NCBI GenBank assembly: GCA_002425185.1
Contig: DILT01000019.1
Location: 186,304 to 250,303, forward strand
From: Flammeovirgaceae bacterium UBA5585
GTDB taxonomy: Bacteria; Bacteroidota; Bacteroidia; Cytophagales; Cyclobacteriaceae
DNA: 64,000 nt
Direction: 5' to 3'
The translations under genes were made by a program, and so were the position numbers. Below are positions 9,001-16,535 of the stretch, in pieces (the stretch's first letter is position 1; each line of letters starts with the position of its first letter). The notes under the pieces were generated by a model, which was not told the DNA's origin, searched no databases, and saw only the letters and a list, made by a program, of their open reading frames with translations.

Positions 9001-9100
9001 ACTATTGGTATCGATGATACTCACACTGTACGTAGTTCCAATAATGTATAATCAATTACTTAAAAAGGATTTGGACTTAGCGTTAAATGGTAATGATTGA
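6008..9100 (+). CDS. RND-family efflux pump permease (AcrB-like)
   Basis: A 1030-residue inner-membrane proton-driven pump. Topology is the usual RND duplication: TM1 near residue 18, a large periplasmic loop, TM2-6 at about 335-490, TM7 near 530, a second periplasmic loop, and TM8-12 from about 860. The TM4 stretch VVLGMVVDNAIVVLDGHIE contains the acidic residues expected for proton relay. It resembles the broad drug/lipid exporters rather than metal-specific CusA. The end overlaps the patatin gene by 14 bp, so translation is probably coupled. Substrate unknown. Confidence 0.93.
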   Translation: MVKKTSNIIELAMKHKQIAIILTGILVVLGIFSLIVMPRNEFPEFTIRQGLIIGVYPGANSEQVEDQLATKVESFLYGFQEVNREKTYSISKEGMLIVFVEVNNNVKDPDAFWDKIKFGLNELKLQLPPQVVALIANNDFGNTSAILLTVRSDNKTYKELDRELKVIETELRKIKAVSKVNRFGLVQEQITIYPDNDKLAYYGVKPLSVLAAAQLEGAVYYGGELDNGELIAPIHVPTTYNTEEDIKNQIVYTDPLGNIIRVKDIARVVREYPKPDSYIKNNGANSLLISLEMQPGNNIVAFGKEVDATLEILKRKISPDVQMAKIADMPQAVAYSITHFLKEFFIAIIAVIIVTMLLLPFRVAAVAGATIPISIFITLGILYGLGVELHTVSLAALIVVLGMVVDNAIVVLDGHIEKLDHHNTPWNAAWKSAQELFVPVFTATMAIIATYVPLVFFLEGMVFDFVGSLPVTIAVALITSLLVAVLLVPYLSYIFIRHGIKKDNKNQGRKSLLDWAQEIYDSSLEKAFRFPKTTMLAGALSVILGVVIFALLPRQLFPKVERNQFAVEIYLPEGSTLEQTAFVSDSLEQMLLRDKRVMNVAAFIGTSSPRFHTTYAPNFPSRNYAQLVVNTQTQDDAVALLGEYEAKYRDLFPNAYVRMKQLDMLSTTAPIEVRIGGDNKDTIKALAEQVKALMEENENIIWARTDYLNPRQGISVQVNDETANRLGLTKGVVATSLAAAMSGIPIGTVWESDYPVAIKLMNEPHQKNSFDDIANQNVTSLLTTATVPVRQVVSKISNDWSEGQIIRRNGTKTITVRADVKRDALPYKVLSDLKSEIKKLPKSEQVSLTYGGEEESEVENYIPLGKALFAGVVLIFLILLFQFKKTRLVILVMMTMPLSIIGAAIGLLITGYPFGLTTFLGIMSLMGIVVRNGIILIDYAEELRTKNGMTLLNAAIAAGKRRMRPIFLTSSAAAVGVVPMILSGSSLWGPLGSVICFGLLVSMILTLYVVPIMYNQLLKKDLDLALNGND

Positions 9101-9866
9101 TAAAATAGGCGTTACACTTTCCGGTGGAGGTGTCCGAGGAGTGGCACACCTTGGTGTATTACAGTATCTGTCAGAAATGGGTATTCATCCAGATGAAATA
9201 TCAGGAGCAAGTGCGGGAGCCTTGGTGGGTGCTTTTATTGCTGAAGGTTATGCACCGGAAGAGATACTGCAATTGAGCAAAAAAGAGAAATTTTTTAGTT
9301 ACTCAGATATTTTTCCAAAAAATAGTGGTCTTTTCAGTACTGTTATTTTTGAAAGGATTATCAGAAAATACATTCCCCATGATAGCTTTGAAGGGCTTAA
9401 AAGACCCTTATACGTATCGGTTACCGACCTGACCAATGCAAGGTCAATTATTTTTAATGAAGGATGTTTATCACTCGCAGTAAAAGCTTCGTGCTGCTTT
9501 CCGTTGGTGTTTCAACCAGTGCTCTATAATGATGACACCTATTTATGTGATGGGGGCATACTCAATAATTTTCCTGTAGAACAGGTTAGGAATTCATGCA
9601 ATAAAGTGATTGGCATTAATGTAAACCCGGTTAATAAACACAATGGAAATTTATCTTATAAAGATATTGTGAGACGAATTATCCGAATTACAACATCCAG
9701 AATATCTGCATTTCCTAAATCCACCTGTGACATTTATTTGGAACCGAGTGAACTCAATGATTATGGAACGTTCGACACAAATAGGATAGATGAATTATTC
9801 CAGTTAGGGTACGATTACGCTTCAAAATTCGAAAGTGAATTTACAAAACTTAAAAAAGATGACTAA
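9087..9866 (+). CDS. Patatin-like phospholipase
   Basis: A serine lipid acyl hydrolase of the patatin family. The oxyanion motif GGGVRGVAHLGVL (residues 13-25), the nucleophile elbow GASAG (Ser42) and the catalytic Asp in DGGILNNFPV are all present. It has no signal peptide and is probably cytosolic or membrane-peripheral. A second ATG six bases in (9093) is an equally possible start. Lying inside an RND operon between pump and TolC genes suggests a role with lipids, perhaps clearing or modifying a membrane-active substrate; that role is inferred. Confidence 0.9.
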   Translation: MVMIDKIGVTLSGGGVRGVAHLGVLQYLSEMGIHPDEISGASAGALVGAFIAEGYAPEEILQLSKKEKFFSYSDIFPKNSGLFSTVIFERIIRKYIPHDSFEGLKRPLYVSVTDLTNARSIIFNEGCLSLAVKASCCFPLVFQPVLYNDDTYLCDGGILNNFPVEQVRNSCNKVIGINVNPVNKHNGNLSYKDIVRRIIRITTSRISAFPKSTCDIYLEPSELNDYGTFDTNRIDELFQLGYDYASKFESEFTKLKKDD

Positions 9867-11229
9867 CACATTAAAAAATATAGCATTGCTGCTCCTTGCA
9901 TTTTTTATGTCACCAGGAGCGTTCGCTCAAAACAACCTAACCCTGGAGCAAAGTAAAACCCTTGCGCTGAAAAACAACAAAGTTTTACAAAACAGTTTGT
10001 TGGAGATGGAGGCCGCCCAACAAGTGAAGAAAAATGCTTTTACTAATTACTTCCCAAAAGTAAGTGCTAATGTGATTAGCTTTTATGCCATTGACCCATT
10101 GATTGAATTTAACGTGCCGGGTGGAAACCTGCCAGTATATGATGGTAATCCTGCCAATTTACCTACAGCTACCCAGTTTGCTTATTTTCCAGGCATGGGA
10201 TTAAGCATGTTTCAGCGTTCTGCAATAGGCGTTCTGAATATTGCACAACCCATTTATGCAGGCGGAAAAATAAATACAGGCAACAAATTGGCAGCTCTTA
10301 ATGTGGATGTGAAAGAAAAGCAACAGCAGTTAACCGAAAATGAAATCTTACTTAAAACAGAGCAACAATATTGGCAGCTGATTTCCCTTCAGGAAAAGCA
10401 AAGAACATTGGAAAAATACGAACTGTTATTAAGGGACATTCGCAAACAAGTTGATGACGCATTCAAGGCAGGATTAATTATTAAAAACGATGTGCTGAAA
10501 GTACAAATTAAACAAAGCGAATTGGAAGCGAACAAAAGCAAATTACTAAATGGTAAGAAGCTGGCAACTATGCAATTCTGTCAAACGATTGGAATGCCTT
10601 TTGACAGCACATTGTTATTGCAGGAAGTGATTGATGTAGGCCAAAATCCAATCGAGTATTATACCGATAATCAAACAGCAATAAATAATCGGACAGAATA
10701 TCAACTGTTAGAAAAATCTGTTGAGGCCGCACAGTTGCAAACTAAGATGAAGACTGGTGATTATACTCCCACCCTTGCGGTTGGCTTGGCAGGTTATCAC
10801 ATGAACATGTTAGAAAGTGGTGTAAAAAATACTACGAATGGATTGGCCTATGTTTCGGTTTCAATTCCAATATCGGATTGGTGGGGAGGAAGTTATTCCA
10901 TTAAAGAACAAAACATTAAGCAGCGAATTGCAGAAAATAATTTTGAAGAGAACAAAGGCTTACTAAACCTTCAAATGGAAAAAGCCTGGACAGACGTAAA
11001 CGAAGCATGGAAGCAAATAGCGATTATGCAAGAGACAACTACTCAAGCCGAAGAAAATCTAATGGTAAGCCAGACAGGCTATCAGAGTGGTGTGGTGACC
11101 TTATCGGACTTACTGGAAGCACAAGCCTTAGTTCAGGAAACTACTGACAAGCTTTCGGATGCAAAGATGAATTATCGCATTGCAATTACATCTTATTTAC
11201 AAGTAACAGGAAGGCATTCTCATAAATAA
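9859..11229 (+). CDS. TolC-family outer membrane efflux protein
   Basis: The outer membrane channel of the tripartite pump. I start it at MTNTLKNIALLLLAFF (9859), which gives a clean signal peptide ending in GAFAQ; the open frame extends 8 codons upstream into the patatin gene. The body has two OEP repeats rich in long amphipathic helices (for example LEKYELLLRDIRKQVDDAFKAG and the C-terminal SQTGYQSGVVTLSDLLEAQAL), the classic tunnel helices. It overlaps the patatin gene by 8 bp. Confidence 0.92.
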   Translation: MTNTLKNIALLLLAFFMSPGAFAQNNLTLEQSKTLALKNNKVLQNSLLEMEAAQQVKKNAFTNYFPKVSANVISFYAIDPLIEFNVPGGNLPVYDGNPANLPTATQFAYFPGMGLSMFQRSAIGVLNIAQPIYAGGKINTGNKLAALNVDVKEKQQQLTENEILLKTEQQYWQLISLQEKQRTLEKYELLLRDIRKQVDDAFKAGLIIKNDVLKVQIKQSELEANKSKLLNGKKLATMQFCQTIGMPFDSTLLLQEVIDVGQNPIEYYTDNQTAINNRTEYQLLEKSVEAAQLQTKMKTGDYTPTLAVGLAGYHMNMLESGVKNTTNGLAYVSVSIPISDWWGGSYSIKEQNIKQRIAENNFEENKGLLNLQMEKAWTDVNEAWKQIAIMQETTTQAEENLMVSQTGYQSGVVTLSDLLEAQALVQETTDKLSDAKMNYRIAITSYLQVTGRHSHK

Positions 11230-11285
11230 GATGAAGTCGCAAACTTCAGGATAAATAGATTAATGTAGAACTAAATCTAAATGTC

Positions 11286-11957
11286 ATGAAACAAATTAAA
11301 GTGAATGTTTATCCAGAAACAGAATCTCCCAAATTATTCAAGAACAAGTTTTTGGAGTTACTTACCAAAACACATCCCGTGGTAATTGACGGAATGTACG
11401 TTGTGTTTTCTTATTTTTCAATTTCTCACTTTTATAACACATATCATCCTTCTGTCTGGTTGGTGGTTGGATTATTTTTAGCGGGGTTTTTCTCTTGGTC
11501 TCTTGCGGAATATTTGATGCATCGGTTTTTATACCACAAAATAGAAGATGCAACGTATGACACGGGTTTTCAATACATATTTCATGGCATTCATCATGAA
11601 TACCCGAATGATAAAACACGCCTTGTTTTGCCCGTAATTCCTTCGCTCCTGATAGCATCTATCTTTTTCGGCATATTCTATCTTGCAATGGGCAAATTTG
11701 CCTTTGCTTTTAGTCCGGGTTTTGTAGTAGGCTACTGCGCCTATATGACGGTTCATTATACAATTCATAAGGTACCCTCTCCAAAACGCTTTAATTTTTG
11801 GTGGAGATTTCATAGCATTCATCATTACCAGCAACACGACCGTGCATTTGGTGTTACTTCACCGATTTGGGATATGGTCTTCGGGACTATGCCGGAAAAG
11901 AACAGAAAAACTGTTAACATTAGTTACAAGAAACGGCATTCCGAACCAAATGGATAA
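11286..11957 (+). CDS. Fatty acid hydroxylase superfamily membrane protein
   Basis: A di-iron membrane oxygenase of the sterol desaturase/fatty acid 2-hydroxylase family. The histidine clusters are HRFLYH, HGIHHEYPND, HYTIHK and HSIHHYQQHD, set among about four transmembrane segments, as in Scs7/FA2H proteins. The likely reaction is hydroxylation of an acyl chain in a lipid or sphingolipid; Cytophagales make such lipids. It lies 56 bp after tolC and may be the last gene of the efflux operon. A paralogue sits at 62847-63467 with the same motif set. Confidence 0.88.
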   Translation: MKQIKVNVYPETESPKLFKNKFLELLTKTHPVVIDGMYVVFSYFSISHFYNTYHPSVWLVVGLFLAGFFSWSLAEYLMHRFLYHKIEDATYDTGFQYIFHGIHHEYPNDKTRLVLPVIPSLLIASIFFGIFYLAMGKFAFAFSPGFVVGYCAYMTVHYTIHKVPSPKRFNFWWRFHSIHHYQQHDRAFGVTSPIWDMVFGTMPEKNRKTVNISYKKRHSEPNG

Positions 11958-11989
11958 CGGAACATAAAATCAAACAGAATGCGCTGTCT

Positions 11990-12003
11990 GTTCCACACGG
12001 AAC
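11990..12003. other. Short inverted repeat before the 10-bp array
   Basis: GTTCC-ACAC-GGAAC lies 32 bp after the fatty acid hydroxylase stop codon and runs into the first unit of the repeat array. It could be the edge of the array or part of a weak hairpin; no T-run follows, so it is a poor terminator. Confidence 0.4.
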
Positions 12004-12098
12004 ATTCCTTCAAATTCATTTACAATCGTTCACAGCCCTTTACATTCCTTCATAAAGTTAAACACTCTTTCACTACCGTTAACAATCGTTAACCTACG
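11999..12098. repeat. Array of ten degenerate 10-bp repeats in exact register
   Basis: Reading in steps of exactly 10 bp from 11999, nearly every unit fits TTnACAnTCG: examples are TTTACAATCG (12019), TTTACATTCC (12039), TTCACTACCG (12069), TTAACAATCG (12079) and TTAACCTACG (12089). Units at 12009, 12049 and 12059 are more diverged, and the first (11999) keeps only ACATTCC. The 10-bp period is close to one helical turn, so any bound protein would contact one face, and the phased TT steps may bend the DNA. The array ends 26 bp before the first gene of the 12-kb cluster. It resembles iterons or a cooperative activator or repressor array. Confidence 0.75.
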
Positions 12099-12103
12099 CT
12101 TTC

Positions 12104-12124
12104 GGGTCGCTGCATCTTTGACCC
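12104..12124 (+). promoter_or_regulatory. Candidate promoter of the 12-kb cluster
   Basis: CATCTTTG (12113-12120) matches the -7 consensus TAnnTTTG except for its first base and lies only 4 bp before the ATG at 12125. The arms GGGTC (12104-12108) and GACCC (12120-12124) form an inverted repeat around it. If used, transcription would start at or next to the start codon, giving a leaderless message. Confidence 0.4.
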
Positions 12125-12439
12125 ATGAACACAGCGATAAATTCAAATCACGGGTCGGGCAATTGGATTGCCTTCCTTTTCGGAGCAGCCTTTAATCTGT
12201 TGGGAAATGTGAACCTGTTGTTCCTGCTGGACTATGCACTGCAAGCAGTGGTGGGTGGTATTATCTGCCTTGCTTTCAAAATCCTCGGAGACGTGCTCAG
12301 TCCGTTGTGGGAAAAACACAAAGAGCGCGTGAAGAAATTCACGAAGGTGGGGCTGCCTGTGCTAAAGCTCCGGCAATTTAAAAGGGCCCGGAGAATGAAA
12401 AGAAGGAAGGCCACATCTAACGGAGAGAAGGCGCAATGA
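12125..12439 (+). CDS. Small membrane protein, first gene of the particle-like cluster
   Basis: I do not recognise this 104-residue protein. A hydrophobic stretch from about residue 14 to 62 (WIAFLFGAAFNLLG, then FLLDYALQAVVGGIICLAF) would make two transmembrane helices, followed by a strongly basic tail rich in K and R. That layout resembles small phage membrane or holin-like proteins but is not diagnostic. Its stop overlaps the next start as ATGA, so translation is coupled to the LEA-like gene. The 10-bp array and promoter candidate lie directly upstream. Confidence 0.7.
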   Translation: MNTAINSNHGSGNWIAFLFGAAFNLLGNVNLLFLLDYALQAVVGGIICLAFKILGDVLSPLWEKHKERVKKFTKVGLPVLKLRQFKRARRMKRRKATSNGEKAQ

Positions 12440-12921
12440 TCAGGAGTAGCCACATATTGATCGGTGCCGGTGCGGTAGCAGCCCTCTATTTCGGGGGCAG
12501 CTATCTGCTCAAGCTGAACAGGTTATCCAGTGAGCTGGAGTCTGAAACAAAAGTTTCCATTCACAAAGTTGACCTGAACGGCATCGAGCTGACGATCAAT
12601 GTGAAGCTCAAGAACCCAAGCGGTGGGAGCATCCAGGTAAAGCATCCCTTTGTGAAGATGGTGTATGGTGAAAAGACCATTGCCTCATCACAGGTGAAAG
12701 ATGCAAACATCACCGTACCAAAATTCAGTGAAGTGAACCTGGAGCCCATCCGTATCAGGCTTGCGTTCTTGAGCCTGGCTACAACGGTTCCTACTCTGAT
12801 AAAAGAGTATCGCGAAACCGGCAAACTGAACCTGGTGGTGCATACGATAACCACCATTAACAACAGCCTGCCTTACACAAAAACAGACAACATCACATTG
12901 GGTGGCGGAATGCCTGCTTGA
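12436..12921 (+). CDS. Membrane-anchored LEA14/WHy-like domain protein
   Basis: 161 residues with an N-terminal membrane anchor (about residues 6-24) and a beta-sandwich-like body resembling the LEA type 2/WHy family: IELTINVKLKNPSGGSIQVKHPFVKMVYGEKTIASSQ. The run of alternating hydrophobic residues with LKNPS is typical of that fold. WHy proteins occur in stress tolerance and as membrane-tethered structural parts; which applies here is unknown. The gene overlaps both neighbours by 4 bp (ATGA upstream; start of the next gene inside its end), placing it firmly in the cluster. Confidence 0.65.
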   Translation: MIRSSHILIGAGAVAALYFGGSYLLKLNRLSSELESETKVSIHKVDLNGIELTINVKLKNPSGGSIQVKHPFVKMVYGEKTIASSQVKDANITVPKFSEVNLEPIRIRLAFLSLATTVPTLIKEYRETGKLNLVVHTITTINNSLPYTKTDNITLGGGMPA

Positions 12922-14813
12922 AAAGACAGGCAAGGAAAGAAGATGACGAAAGACGGAGGCGTATGGTAGCGGAGAAGAAGAGGCGGTTGAAGGATGGAGG
13001 GGAGTTCGATCATCTCTTTCCACCCCCAAGTGAAACAGACACTACGATAAAAAAGAGTGCGGATGTAGAAGATACAATGAAACTCATTCGCAAAACATTG
13101 CCGGAGGTGCAATGGCACACGGACAAGATTGCAAGGGCTCTGAAAGGCCGGACACTGGAAGAAACTTGCTCCAACATCTGGCACTTCGTGTATGAGCACA
13201 TACAATACCGGAGAGACAAGGAAGGAGTAGAACAGGTACGCAGTCCGCGAAGGACATGGTGGGACAGAAAAGAGGGAGTTGATTGCGATTGCTATACCGT
13301 ATTCATTCTCTCCATCCTTCGCTCTCTGAAAATTGATTGCCTGGCGCGGATAACAAAGTATCCGAAGAAGTTTCCGGAAGTACCACGATGGCAGCATGTG
13401 TACCCAATCGTACCGAAGCCTGGTCACCTGGAAGATTACCTAGATGACCGCGACTGGTACATCGTGATTGATTGTGTGAAGGACGCATTTGATGATGAGC
13501 AACCTTATTTGGAATGTAAAGACTACGATATGAGACTGGATTATTTAGACGGATTTGATTCCGGAGGGCAAGGTGGAGAGGAAGTGAGTGACGAGACCAT
13601 TGAATTCAAAGATTATGACAATGTTGACCTCTCCGACATCGCATCGGTTTATTACGATGACGAGGAGATGGGTAACATCTTCAAGAAAGTTGGGAAGGCC
13701 GTAAAGAAGACGGTGAAGAAAGTTGGCGATAAAATTGGTGACGGCATTCGCTTCATCAACCGCTATATCAACCCGGCTACATTACTGTTGAGGAATGGCT
13801 TTCTATTGGCTATGAAGATCAACCTCATGAATGTTGCGGGGAGACTTCGATATGCGTACCTCACCGATTCTCAGGCACAATCGCTTGGAATCAATCTGAA
13901 TGAGTTGAAAAAACTCCGCTCTGTGAAAGATCGGGCGGAAACAGTTTACTGGCAAGCCGGTGGAAAGAAGGAGAACCTCAAGAAAGCTATTCTCAAGGGC
14001 AAAGGGAACTCCGATAAAAAAGTGCCCTTGAGCGGACTTGCCGGATTGGATAACGTCTATGCTGATGAAGATGAATACAACATCATACACACTGATGACC
14101 TGGAGGGGTTAGGGGAGATTGCAAGCGGTACAGCCATCGCAGCGGCATCATCAGCGGTAGCGGCTATATCTGGTGCACTCAAGCAGATCAAAGGGCTATT
14201 CTCTAAGGGAGGTACAGATGAACAGGTTTTTCAAAGTGAGACTTACAATGCCGGTACGGCTACGAACGCTCCATCGGTGATCCCGGAAGATGAGGATGCT
14301 TTCTTTGATGAGCCCAAGTCTGCGCCAATAACACAGCAAGCTTCATCGCTCATCTCCAAACTTAGCACAGCGGCCAAGTCTGGTCAAAATATAATCGCAG
14401 CCACTAAATCATTAACCCAAACAACACCAAAGACGAATGAGACGACACAGAGTTCTACCGCTCCTGTTCAAACTACTCAGTCTGTATTACCAGGTCAACC
14501 TGCCGCCAATGCATCTATGCTGGTACCAGGTGAGGCTGCAACAACAAGTGTTGCTGTGCAAAGTCAGGATGATAATGCTAAGAAAGAAGGTTTTCTTCAG
14601 AAGACTACGGCATGGGTGAAAGAGAATCCGGGTAAGTCACTCCTGGTTGCCGGTGGAATTATCACAGGCAGTTACCTGCTAATGAATGCCATGCGCGGTG
14701 GCTCTCGTACGAATGGTCTGGAAGGATTACCAAAAAAATCAAAACGGAAAAAACGAAAACGCTATTCAAACAATAGCCGGAAAAATAAAGTAAAACCTCA
14801 AAATCTATTATAA
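12918..14813 (+). CDS. Transglutaminase-like protein with amphipathic and transmembrane regions
   Basis: A 631-residue multi-part protein. Residues 1-30 are highly basic. Residues about 75-190 form a transglutaminase-like cysteine protease core: Cys123 in VDCDCYTVFILSILRSLKI, His160 in RWQHVYPIV and Asp185 in WYIVIDCV make a plausible triad. Residues about 250-320 contain a lysine-rich amphipathic helix (GNIFKKVGKAVKKTVKKVG) followed by NPATLLLRNGFLLAMKINLMN, which looks membrane-inserting. A Ser/Thr/Gln-rich linker leads to a C-terminal transmembrane helix (SLLVAGGIITGSYLLM, about 588-603) and a basic tail. It may process or crosslink the structural proteins, or act during membrane or wall penetration; both are inference. 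It ends 1 bp before the next gene. Confidence 0.7.
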   Translation: MKRQARKEDDERRRRMVAEKKRRLKDGGEFDHLFPPPSETDTTIKKSADVEDTMKLIRKTLPEVQWHTDKIARALKGRTLEETCSNIWHFVYEHIQYRRDKEGVEQVRSPRRTWWDRKEGVDCDCYTVFILSILRSLKIDCLARITKYPKKFPEVPRWQHVYPIVPKPGHLEDYLDDRDWYIVIDCVKDAFDDEQPYLECKDYDMRLDYLDGFDSGGQGGEEVSDETIEFKDYDNVDLSDIASVYYDDEEMGNIFKKVGKAVKKTVKKVGDKIGDGIRFINRYINPATLLLRNGFLLAMKINLMNVAGRLRYAYLTDSQAQSLGINLNELKKLRSVKDRAETVYWQAGGKKENLKKAILKGKGNSDKKVPLSGLAGLDNVYADEDEYNIIHTDDLEGLGEIASGTAIAAASSAVAAISGALKQIKGLFSKGGTDEQVFQSETYNAGTATNAPSVIPEDEDAFFDEPKSAPITQQASSLISKLSTAAKSGQNIIAATKSLTQTTPKTNETTQSSTAPVQTTQSVLPGQPAANASMLVPGEAATTSVAVQSQDDNAKKEGFLQKTTAWVKENPGKSLLVAGGIITGSYLLMNAMRGGSRTNGLEGLPKKSKRKKRKRYSNNSRKNKVKPQNLL

Positions 14814-14814
14814 C

Positions 14815-15387
14815 ATGGCACGGGGCAAAAGGAGAAGAAAGAATAAGAAACAAAAACAATCAGGTGCGCTCTTCGGAACATCACAAGTGATGGAACATCC
14901 GGTAGCGCAAACAGTGACCAAAGGCGGGCTGATGCTGCTCACCGCAATTGCAGCCGGAGGTGCCGGTGCCGCACTTGGCAAGCACTCGCTGCTGGCAGGC
15001 ATACCGGTAACGTTAGTGGGATTTCATAAGAAGAATCCCTACATCATCGCAGCTGGTTTAGGGCTCACGCTGAGTAACGGCTTCCAGAACCAAAACAAAA
15101 CGGTGCAAGGTGTTGATGGCTTTGACATGAAGCAAATTGCAGAACAAGCTAAAGATCGTGTTGGAACATTCTTCAAGAATTTCTCGGAGAAGCTCTACAT
15201 CGGTAAGGCAGAACCGACACCCACTGCCGGACTGGAAGGTGGCAATAACGAAGAACAAGTGACCTACTTCGTGAACCCTTACAACGAAGCGAAGGAACTG
15301 GATATGTCAGCCATAGACAGGATACAGGAACAGATTGCCAACATGAGCAGCATGAACGCAGTCGAGGAAATTGAACGTGAGTTTTAA
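14815..15387 (+). CDS. Basic N-terminus membrane protein of unknown function
   Basis: Not recognised. The 190-residue protein opens with a lysine/arginine-rich stretch, then has a Gly/Ala-rich hydrophobic zone (about residues 38-85, GGLMLLTAIAAGGAGAALGKHSLLAGIPVTLVGF and following) able to form two or three membrane helices, and ends in an acidic, probably helical tail. Gly/Ala-rich helices of this kind are frequent in virion membrane proteins and in membrane-active phage proteins. The basic head resembles the C-terminal tail of the preceding protein, perhaps for nucleic acid or lipid contact. The gene lies between the transglutaminase-like and coat-like genes with 1 bp and 26 bp gaps. Confidence 0.65.
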   Translation: MARGKRRRKNKKQKQSGALFGTSQVMEHPVAQTVTKGGLMLLTAIAAGGAGAALGKHSLLAGIPVTLVGFHKKNPYIIAAGLGLTLSNGFQNQNKTVQGVDGFDMKQIAEQAKDRVGTFFKNFSEKLYIGKAEPTPTAGLEGGNNEEQVTYFVNPYNEAKELDMSAIDRIQEQIANMSSMNAVEEIEREF

Positions 15388-15413
15388 CGAATAACTATTA
15401 AACATAAGAAGAT

Positions 15414-16142
15414 ATGCTGGGAGCATTAGGACAAATCATGGAGAGTGAGTACACAAATCCGACCGAGTTGTTGGGTTTGAACGGAGAAGTAGATACCGAA
15501 CTATTGGGGTATCTGAATGCGCTGAATCCCGTACAACGGGCGAAGGCGATGAGCAAGATCACCAAGCGACATATCCCCTCACAGGGATCGCGTGCAGAGT
15601 TTGAGAAGTTCTTTGTTGAACTGCCCAAACACATCAAGGAGCAACTGCTCCAGGGCAAGCTGCGCCTGGCAGACCACCTGATCTATACGATCAAGCCGGT
15701 GAAAGGCGCCAAGACCATCAAGATGTTCGAAAGTCAGGACGTGAAGGAAGTGAACCTGCGTAACATCAGCAATGCCAAGCTTCCCAAGAACATGGCGTTG
15801 CTTGTTTCGGGAATCTATCTCCTGCATGGTGTAGCCGATTCGCTGGACATTGACGACATCAAGACAGCGAAATTCGAGACCATCGAGAATGTTGGCGCAT
15901 TGGCAAACGGAGAATTCAAGTTGAAAGCCAACAAGAAGCAGCTTGTGAGCGATACGTCCAACCGGAAGTTTGTAACCACACAGTTTGATATGGTTCCGAA
16001 AGGATTCTACAAGCTGTCGAATCCGCGACTCATCCATGATGATGTGGACATTGAATTTGAAATCGAGTTGGGTACCATCAAAGGGCTTGATGCCAACTCG
16101 GTGATCTATGTAGGACTTGAAGGCACAGCAACTATTCCTTAG
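15414..16142 (+). CDS. Candidate coat protein with beta-barrel-like C-terminal domain
   Basis: 242 residues with no signal peptide or membrane helix. Residues 1-80 look helical and partly basic (AQRAKAMSKITKRHIPSQGSRAEFEKFF; LPKHIKEQLLQGKLRLADH). From about 85 to the end the pattern is beta-rich with alternating hydrophobics: KEVNLRNISNAKLPKNMALLVSGIYLL, then FKLKANKKQLV, GFYKLSNPRLI, IEFEIELGT and VIYVGLEGTATIP. This is the size and texture expected for a single jelly-roll coat subunit with an N-terminal scaffold arm. The LPxN-x-x-GI stretch recurs in the two small proteins that follow, suggesting related folds. The coat role is inference from pattern and from sitting centrally among structural-looking genes; no database match was made. 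Confidence 0.5.
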   Translation: MLGALGQIMESEYTNPTELLGLNGEVDTELLGYLNALNPVQRAKAMSKITKRHIPSQGSRAEFEKFFVELPKHIKEQLLQGKLRLADHLIYTIKPVKGAKTIKMFESQDVKEVNLRNISNAKLPKNMALLVSGIYLLHGVADSLDIDDIKTAKFETIENVGALANGEFKLKANKKQLVSDTSNRKFVTTQFDMVPKGFYKLSNPRLIHDDVDIEFEIELGTIKGLDANSVIYVGLEGTATIP

Positions 16143-16144
16143 TC

Positions 16145-16525
16145 ATGGAGAAGCGGTGGGTGGATAAGATCTACACATTTCTTGTGGATGCTGAAGGTCA
16201 ACCGGTGAGCAAGAAGTTTGATTTGGACAAGAACGTGAAAGTGGTGCATGGCATTGTGATGAGTTCAGACAAACCGAACCTCTTGTTCTACCGGGGCTCT
16301 CAGCGCATCGAGCTGAGCGGTGAAGAACTTTATCCGGAAGATTTCGAAAGCAAGATGTTCATGAGCGGGTTGGCCGTGCCTCCCGATCAGAAATACAAAT
16401 CGCTTGGGAATGGTGTGGTGGCTGGAAACGGTGAACTGAAAATCCAGTTCAAGGACACACACAATCCGAATGCAGCTTTCTCGGCTTACAAAGTGATTAT
16501 CGGTCTGCTCTGTGAAATGAAATAA
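16145..16525 (+). CDS. Small beta-rich structural-like protein
   Basis: 126 residues, soluble and beta-rich by eye. The stretch KKFDLDKNVKVVHGIVMSSDKP parallels KLPKNMALLVSGIYLL of the coat candidate and HLPANVKKVTGILVTA of the next small gene, and LLFYRGSQRIELSGEEL parallels FKLKANKKQLVSD. I therefore group it with them as a possible minor capsid or collar-type protein. The start follows the coat gene stop after 2 bp. No enzyme motif is visible and it could equally be a folding partner of the coat candidate. Confidence 0.55.
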   Translation: MEKRWVDKIYTFLVDAEGQPVSKKFDLDKNVKVVHGIVMSSDKPNLLFYRGSQRIELSGEELYPEDFESKMFMSGLAVPPDQKYKSLGNGVVAGNGELKIQFKDTHNPNAAFSAYKVIIGLLCEMK

Positions 16526-16535
16526 ACAGGTAAGC

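Noticed and set aside
11958..12124. CRISPR array from the phased repeats
   Set aside because: Units are 10 bp and adjoining with no spacers, and no cas genes are in the window.
12873..13427. 184-codon minus-strand frame opposite the transglutaminase-like gene
   Set aside because: No protein-like pattern; the plus-strand frame holds the catalytic triad and fits the operon.
14581..14700. PGKS in the C-terminal part of the 631-residue protein as a Walker A motif of a packaging ATPase
   Set aside because: It lies at the start of a membrane helix (KSLLVAGGIITGSYLL) and lacks the GxxxxGK context and a Walker B partner.
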